Source: Nitriliruptoraceae bacterium
Lineage (GTDB): Bacteria > Actinomycetota > Nitriliruptoria > Nitriliruptorales > Nitriliruptoraceae
DNA: 32,207 nt
Direction: 5' to 3'
Assembly (NCBI GenBank): GCA_007120465.1
Contig: SKNO01000065.1
Location: forward strand, 1 to 32,207
Shown: one piece after another, positions 27,177 through 32,207 of the stretch
Layout: each line of letters begins with the position of its first letter
How positions within the stretch are numbered: the first letter of the stretch is position 1
Program-made: the position numbers and the translations under genes
The notes under the pieces: generated by a model
Database searches by the model: none
Seen by the model: the letters and a program-made list of their open reading frames with translations, nothing else
What the model was told of the DNA's origin: nothing

Positions 27177-28046
27177 ATGATGTCGCAGGTTGGACGTACC
27201 GTTGGGAGCGCACCACCGGAGGGCGCGGCGATCGTGGACGGTAACGGTGACGACTGGGAGCTCGACGACTGGGAGGACGAGGCGTTCGACGAGGACGTCT
27301 GGGATGATCACCAGCTCGACCTCGAGGACCCCGCGACCGCGGGGTTCGGGGATGAGGACCCTGAGGACGACGCGTACGGGGACGCCGGGTTCCTGGCCAG
27401 CGAGGCGTGGGCGGACGACCCCCTGAGCGAGGACGGGATCGCGACCACGCCGGAGCCGACGCAGCGGGTCGAACACGGAGGTGGACGGATGGGGTGGGAT
27501 CCGTGGGACGTCGGCACGATCTTCGCGCTCGGCGGGTGGCTCGCGGACCACCATGCGGAGAGCACCGCCCGACAGGTCGCTGCGGTCCTGGCCGAGCGCG
27601 ATGCGGGCCGTGACGCCGCCGGTCGACCGATCGGCGCGTCGCACCCGCCGCCGCCCAGCGGCTACCCGTACGACACGGCGCGCGGCACCCTGGCGGTCGG
27701 TGACCCGCTCGACCAGGGCCGGCTGTACGCCGAGCTTGCGACCGCCGCCACCACCGGGCGGGAACTGATGATCCAGGCCGAGGGACCTGACGGGGCGGGC
27801 GGCCCCCTGCTGCTGTACCTCAGCGCGGTGCCCCTCTCCAGCGGCCCTCGCCTGTGGGTGGTCGCCGAGGAGCGGCCCGGCGGGTTCCAGGGCAGCCGGC
27901 TCATCCCCGTGTTCGAACCGCATCGCTCGAGCGGCGCCGCGATCTTCGCGACCGACCACCCGAGCGAGGCCGCTGACGCCGCCGTCTGGGCCTGCGGTCG
28001 GGAGGGCGTCTCCCTCGCGGCGCTCACGGTGACCGTGCGGCGTTGA
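27177..28046 (+). CDS. Hypothetical protein with very acidic Trp-containing N-terminus
   Basis: 289 aa, ATG 27177; 'DDWELDDWEDEAFDEDVWDDHQLDLEDPATAGFGDEDPEDDAYGD' then a globular-looking C-terminal half. Confidence 0.65.
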   Translation: MMSQVGRTVGSAPPEGAAIVDGNGDDWELDDWEDEAFDEDVWDDHQLDLEDPATAGFGDEDPEDDAYGDAGFLASEAWADDPLSEDGIATTPEPTQRVEHGGGRMGWDPWDVGTIFALGGWLADHHAESTARQVAAVLAERDAGRDAAGRPIGASHPPPPSGYPYDTARGTLAVGDPLDQGRLYAELATAATTGRELMIQAEGPDGAGGPLLLYLSAVPLSSGPRLWVVAEERPGGFQGSRLIPVFEPHRSSGAAIFATDHPSEAADAAVWACGREGVSLAALTVTVRR

Positions 28047-28072
28047 CCACCGGCGCCCTTCGCCCCCCGGGG

Positions 28073-28873
28073 TCAACCGCGCGCTGCCGGGCAGCGTGGC
28101 TGCCACGGGCAGTGGTCGCAGTGCGGTCCGGGTCTCGGTGTGAAGTCGATGTCGGTGGCGATGACCGCGGCCGTGTGTTCCACCCTGCGGCGGGCGGTGG
28201 TCATGCCCTGCACGGTGAGGGTCACGGTGACCCGGTCGGGCCCGGTGGGGTAGTGGAGGGTCGCGCGGACCTCGGTCGTCTCCGGCCAGCGGGCCAGCAC
28301 CAACGTGCCGTAGAGGTTGAGCTGCAGGTCGCCGGCGACCTCGGTCGTGGTAGCGCGACGTCCCGTGACCTTGTGGTCGACGATCTCCAGCGTCGACGGT
28401 CCCCGACGCAGGAGCAGGTCCAGGAAGCCCGCCACCCGGTGTCCGGGAGCGAGGTCGTCACGGAGCGGAAGCTCGACCCCGACGACCTCATCGACCTCGA
28501 GGACGTCCTGCCGCAGGGTGCGTGCGACCTGCTGACCCGCCCGGCGGTAGCGGTCGTCGTGGGGCAGTTCCAACCCGTCCCAGGCGCGGCGGAGCGCCAC
28601 CAGCGCGGCGGGGAGTCCGTCCACGAGCGGCTGCCGAGCATGGTCCTGCTTGGACCGGTAGGCCGCCTCGAGAGCCGCGTGGACCGCCGAGCCGATCCGC
28701 CACGGGATCGGGACGTGTCGATCCTGCGGGAGGCGATCGACGTAGCCGTAGCGGTAGCGACGCGGACACCGGTCGTACTCCCGCGTCGACGACACGCTGT
28801 GCCACCGGCTGGCGACCGGGACCCCAGCCGTGCCCGCACCGTCCGACGGGTCGAGGTTGGCTGTGGTCATCAT
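28073..28873 (-). CDS. Stand-alone RecB-family PD-(D/E)XK nuclease with putative 4-Cys Fe-S motif
   Basis: 'SVSSTREYDRCPRRYRYGYVDRLP', 'VAGFLDLLLRRGPSTLEIVDHKVTG' (D...EIVDHK nuclease motif), C-terminal 'CDHCPWQPRC'. Confidence 0.85.
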   Translation of the reverse strand: MMTTANLDPSDGAGTAGVPVASRWHSVSSTREYDRCPRRYRYGYVDRLPQDRHVPIPWRIGSAVHAALEAAYRSKQDHARQPLVDGLPAALVALRRAWDGLELPHDDRYRRAGQQVARTLRQDVLEVDEVVGVELPLRDDLAPGHRVAGFLDLLLRRGPSTLEIVDHKVTGRRATTTEVAGDLQLNLYGTLVLARWPETTEVRATLHYPTGPDRVTVTLTVQGMTTARRRVEHTAAVIATDIDFTPRPGPHCDHCPWQPRCPAARG

Positions 28874-29014
28874 GGCGACAGCGTCGCTCGTCGGTGTGAC
28901 AGGTGCACGACGGGTGAGGCGGTGCCCAGGTCCGGTCGCACCCGTCGCCGGATGCGGGGACGACCGGAAGCGACGCGGCGGTAGGTTGGCGGGTGCACCC
29001 CCGGCGAGGACACG

Positions 29015-29323
29015 ATGTCCATGGATCTCCTGGTGACCGACGGAGCCGCGGCACTGCTGCGCGAGCGCGGTGGCGTGGCGGCGATCGACCTCATCTCCCC
29101 GGTTGGCTGAGGCGGACACGCCGAGGTGTCGGTCGACACCTACCTGAAGGGCAAGGACACGAGCCGCTACACGCGGTTGGAGCACGAGGACCTCGCGGTC
29201 CTGCTCTCTCCTGCGCTCGTGCGCTGGGCCAGGAAGGTCCACCTCGACGTGTCCACGTTCCTGTTCCGGAGGCGCTTCGCGGTGTCCGTCGAGCACCAGC
29301 ACACGGCCGCCTGCCAACACTGA
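29015..29323 (+). CDS. Candidate selenoprotein (HesB-like / CC-Se motif type?) with in-frame UGA at 29108-29110
   Basis: One frame with a single internal TGA: MSMDLLVTDGAAALLRERGGVAAIDLISPVG-U-GGHAEVSVDTYLKGKDTSRYTRLEHEDLAVLLSPALVRWARKVHLDVSTFLFRRRFAVSVEHQHTAACQH*. GC-rich third positions on both sides of the TGA; AGGA upstream of the ATG. The ORF track shows only the downstream 29126-29323 part. Confidence 0.6.
29124..29141 (+). promoter_or_regulatory. Putative bacterial SECIS hairpin
   Basis: AGGTGTC-GGTC-GACACCT: perfect 7-bp stem, GGTC loop at 29131-29134, 20 nt after the in-frame TGA. Confidence 0.55.
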
Positions 29324-29465
29324 CGTGCTTGGCGTACAGAGGTTCGGTCACCGGGGGCCGGACGCGGTCGCGGCCACCGTCCTCGAGGTCGCGCGTACAT
29401 CCCGGGGGTCGTCCCGGCGGGCGTACCCTCCCCGCGGACCCGACCCCGGCGCGAGGACCCCACCC

Positions 29466-29678
29466 GTGGTGACGCACAGCATCGATCTGCTGACCTGTGC
29501 CGAGTACGGCTGCCCCGGTTGCGACTACCGCCACTTCCACCGCACCTCCGACGACTCGCAGCTGACCGAGGTGCCGGGCGAGGGCATGTTCACGCGCGAG
29601 CGGCTGGCGGTCCTGGGACGTGCGGCCATCGCCACCGGCGCCATCGACCTCGAGGTGGAGCGACCGACGCAGCCGTAG
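29466..29678 (+). CDS. Small Cys/His-containing hypothetical protein
   Basis: GTG 29466; 'VVTHSIDLLTCAEYGCPGCDYRHFHRTSDDSQLTEVPGEGMFTRERLAVLGRAAIATGAIDLEVERPTQP'; CX4CX2C plus HxxH-type residues. Confidence 0.5.
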   Translation: MVTHSIDLLTCAEYGCPGCDYRHFHRTSDDSQLTEVPGEGMFTRERLAVLGRAAIATGAIDLEVERPTQP

Positions 29679-29772
29679 GCGACCGCCCCGGATGCTGCGC
29701 CACGACGGGATCGGACCGGAGCGGACGGACCGGTGTCGCGCGTCGGTGCCGTCGAAGATGGGCGGAGCTGCG

Positions 29773-30507
29773 CTACGCGGTTGGCTCCGCGTCGCGCGCC
29801 GACCCCGTGACCTCGTCCGGCGACCCTGCGACGCTGTCGCTCGACGGCACGAGGCCGAGCTCACGCTCGAGCGTCGCAACCCGCGCCTCCAGCCGGTCGA
29901 CGAGGTCGGTGAGTTCGCGGAGCGTCGGCAGTCGTGCCGGAAGGGCACCGCTCTCGTCGACGGCAGGCCGTGCGACGTGGCTCGGGTCCGGCTCGGTCGG
30001 CGCATCAACCCCGGCGAGCAGGTGGCGCCAGCGGGGCTGCTTCTCGCCGGGTCGCCGTGGCAGCGGCTCGGCGAGCGCCCTGTCCTGGAGTTCCGCCAGG
30101 ATCGCCTCGAACGCGTCGCCGTCCGCGATCGGGTGCAGGCGCTGCACGCGGCTGCGGAGCTCGCCCGGGGTCTGCGGCCCACGGAGCATCAGCACCGCGA
30201 GCACCGCCAGCGGCGCGGTCGTGGACAGCCCGAGCTGCTCGTCCAGCCGGTGTGCGTGCTTCTCCGCCCGCTCCCCGGCGCGCAACACCCGCTTCGCGAG
30301 GCCCCGCTCGCGCAGGCGGATCAGGGCCGGGCGGATCACCGACGTGTCGTAGTCGACCACCGGGTGCCGGTTGGTGGACTGGTTGCAGCCCGTCAGCAGC
30401 GCGTTCTCGGTCAACGGGTAGGACTGGGGCGTGGTCAACTGCTTCTCGACCAGCACGCCGAGGATGCGGATCTGGGGCTCGGTCAGCGGTTCGGTTCGCA
30501 CGTCCAT
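29773..30507 (-). CDS. YceH/DUF480 family protein
   Basis: 'LTEPQIRILGVLVEKQLTTPQSYPLTENALLTGCNQSTNRHPVVDYD...LRGPQTPGELRSRVQRLH' is highly characteristic of DUF480. Confidence 0.92.
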   Translation of the reverse strand: MDVRTEPLTEPQIRILGVLVEKQLTTPQSYPLTENALLTGCNQSTNRHPVVDYDTSVIRPALIRLRERGLAKRVLRAGERAEKHAHRLDEQLGLSTTAPLAVLAVLMLRGPQTPGELRSRVQRLHPIADGDAFEAILAELQDRALAEPLPRRPGEKQPRWRHLLAGVDAPTEPDPSHVARPAVDESGALPARLPTLRELTDLVDRLEARVATLERELGLVPSSDSVAGSPDEVTGSARDAEPTA

Positions 30508-30602
30508 GGTCCGGGACGGTAGCGGGCCCACGGCCGGTGACCCGGCGCGGTTCGGGGCGGTGGTGCGGATCCGGGGTGTTGACAGGTCGCACCGCACCCG
30601 TC

Positions 30603-30959
30603 ATGAACCAAAGGGTTATGGAACCGAATGGTTATACAGCTCCGCATACGGCGCCGCCCGACGCGGTGTTCGCGGCGCTGGCGGATCCGACGCGACGCTC
30701 GATCCTCGCGCGGCTGCGTGATGGGGAGGCCACGGTGACCGAGCTCGCGACCCCGTCGCCGACGGAGATCGTCCTGCGCCGTGCCTTCGCCGCACCGCGC
30801 GAGCACGACGGTGTCACCACGCTGACCAGCACCGTGCACTACCCGTCACGCCACGCCCGCGACACCGCGCTCCGCTACCCCATGGAGCAGGGTGTGGGGG
30901 AGAGCTACGCCGCGCTCGACGACGTCCTCGCCGAGCTGACCGCAGGTGCCGCAGGATGA
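30603..30959 (+). pseudogene. Collapsed in-frame ArsR + SRPBCC mosaic (possible remnant or novel mini-fusion)
   Basis: N-terminal ArsR fragment 'VFAALADPTRRSILARLRDGEATVTELA' joined to an AHSA1 N-terminal strand 'SPTEIVLRRAFAAPRE' and then an AHSA1 C-terminal segment 'DGVTTLTSTVHYPSRHARDTALRYPMEQGVGESYAALDDVLAEL'. Core regions of both domains are missing. Confidence 0.6.
30606..30633. promoter_or_regulatory. Tandem ArsR-type operator dyads
   Basis: AACC-AAAG-GGTT (30606-30617) and AACC-GAAT-GGTT (30622-30633), period 16 bp, both followed by AT; overlap the annotated start region. Confidence 0.5.
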
Positions 30960-31025
30960 CGACCGGCGAGGTGACGCGGCCGTCACGCACCTCGCTACGG
31001 ACCGACACCGACCGAGGAGACGCAC

Positions 31026-31442
31026 GTGAAGTGGACACTGGAGGTCGTCGTGGTGCCCGTCGCCGACGTCGACCGCGCGAAAGCCTTCTACGCCGACGGG
31101 CTCGGCTTCACCGTCGATCACGACACCACGTTGGGTGAGGGGCAACGGCTGGTGCAGCTCACCCCACCCGGGTCAGGGTGCTCGATCGTGATCGGGGAGG
31201 GCGTCATCCCGCCGATGGAGCCCGGCTCGATCAAGGGCCTGCAGCTGGTCGTCCCCGACATCGTGGCCGCCCACGCGGAGCTGGTCGAACGTGGCGTGGA
31301 GGTGACCGACGTTCAGGCGATCGACGGCGACGGGGACAAGCTGCGCCGTGGCGGTGCGGCCCTCGACAACGTCGGGTTCGTGTTCTTCGCCGACCCCGAC
31401 GGCAACGGGTGGGCGGTCCAGCAGATCTCGAACCGGGCGTGA
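31026..31442 (+). CDS. VOC/glyoxalase-like protein
   Basis: 'VVVVPVADVDRAKAFYADGLGFTVDHDTTLGEGQRLVQLTPPGSGCSIVIGEG...FFADPDGNGWAVQQI'. GTG 31026. Confidence 0.9.
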   Translation: MKWTLEVVVVPVADVDRAKAFYADGLGFTVDHDTTLGEGQRLVQLTPPGSGCSIVIGEGVIPPMEPGSIKGLQLVVPDIVAAHAELVERGVEVTDVQAIDGDGDKLRRGGAALDNVGFVFFADPDGNGWAVQQISNRA

Positions 31443-31526
31443 CCTCGGCCAGCCAAGCTCCGCCACGGGACCGGTCGCTCAGGCGCCCGTCATCAGCTTC
31501 CGGGACGCGACCGCCTCGAGGAAGTC

Positions 31527-31937
31527 ATGACCGAGCGGCGCACCGCCGCTCGGTCCGTCGAGCGGCTGCACGAACACGCGTCGGACGACGAGCGGCGCAG
31601 GATCCAGCGCTACTTCAAGACCGGCGAGGGCGAGTACGCCGAGGGGGAGCTGTTCCTCGGTGTGCGGATGGGTCAGGTGTCCGCACTGGCGAGGGCGTTG
31701 CTCGACCTGCCCCTCTCCGAGATCGAGGTGCTGCTCGACGACCGCAACCTCACGAAGCCAGCCGAGCCATCGGGCTGCGTGACCGCCTGCGGGGACCTGG
31801 GGGCACCACTCCGGCGGAGCGACCCCCGGGCGGGAGCCCGGCGATCGGCTCCGTACGGGCAGGGGCGGCTCCGGATCAGGCGGTGTTGGCTGTCCGGTGA
31901 TGATCCTGTCAGCGCACGACGCCACGGTTCGGCATGA
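31527..31937 (+). pseudogene. Truncated DNA alkylation repair (AlkD-like) protein
   Basis: First ~70 aa 'SDDERRRIQRYFKTGEGEYAEGELFLGVRMGQVSALARALLDLPLSEIEVLLDD' are AlkD-like. After ~31745 the frame becomes non-homologous Arg/Pro-rich sequence. Confidence 0.6.
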
Positions 31938-32060
31938 CCAGACGCTTGCGGGCATGCCGGAGGATCGGTCGGCATCAGGGTTGCGGTCATGAGCGGGTCG
32001 ATCAGGAGCCACGTCCAGGCGGTCTCATCAGGTCTTGGCGCGTGATCCGTCACGGCAGGT

Positions 32061-32112
32061 TTAGTGGCCGCGACAGTAGGTGGCCACTTAGTGGCCCCGA
32101 CAGTAGGTGGCC
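32061..32112. repeat. Two direct 25-bp repeats with internal dyad, possibly an IS terminus
   Basis: TTAGTGGCC[G/C]CGACAGTAGGTGGCC at 32061-32085 and 32088-32112 (one mismatch, 27 bp period); the junction forms GGCCAC-TTA-GTGGCC. Confidence 0.6.
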
Positions 32113-32207
32113 CGGGTCGCGTCGCCCAGGCGGCGCCTCGCTTCGTTGATCCTCGGTCACATGCCTTCCAGGCATGCTCCCTCGGCCCGCCTCGCGATGC
32201 ATCCACC

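Overview
High-GC, actinobacterial-looking chromosomal window of about 32 kb containing roughly 27 densely packed genes. Most are ordinary accessory or regulatory families: a TA-like pair at the left edge, two VOC proteins, two SAM methyltransferases, a histidine kinase/response regulator pair, a PPOX-type protein, a PEP-synthase/rifampin-phosphotransferase-like enzyme, an ABC exporter with TetR, an EamA transporter, ArsR+SRPBCC, SnoaL-like/LuxR, an FAD oxidoreductase with PadR, a Cys-based phosphatase, a TPR regulator, an LLM oxidoreductase, a stand-alone RecB-like nuclease and a YceH/DUF480 protein. The most interesting signal is not in the ORF track as a single gene. At 29015-29323 a 103-codon frame is interrupted only by one in-frame TGA (29108-29110). 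This is followed after 20 nt by a perfect 7-bp stem with a GGTC loop, the geometry of a bacterial SECIS element. I therefore propose a small selenoprotein, possibly of the HesB-like 'CC/Se motif' type. Other signals: a dispersed element with a palindromic GYGCTTCCGCGGAAGCRC core (two tandem copies at 5857-6032, a diverged copy near 14162-14210); a collapsed ArsR/SRPBCC mosaic gene (30603-30959) with tandem AACC-N4-GGTT operators at its start; a winged-helix gene broken by two apparent -1 frameshifts; a truncated AlkD-like gene near IS-like terminal repeats at the right edge; and several dyad operators next to regulator genes. Everything was read by eye. No database search, folding or alignment was run.
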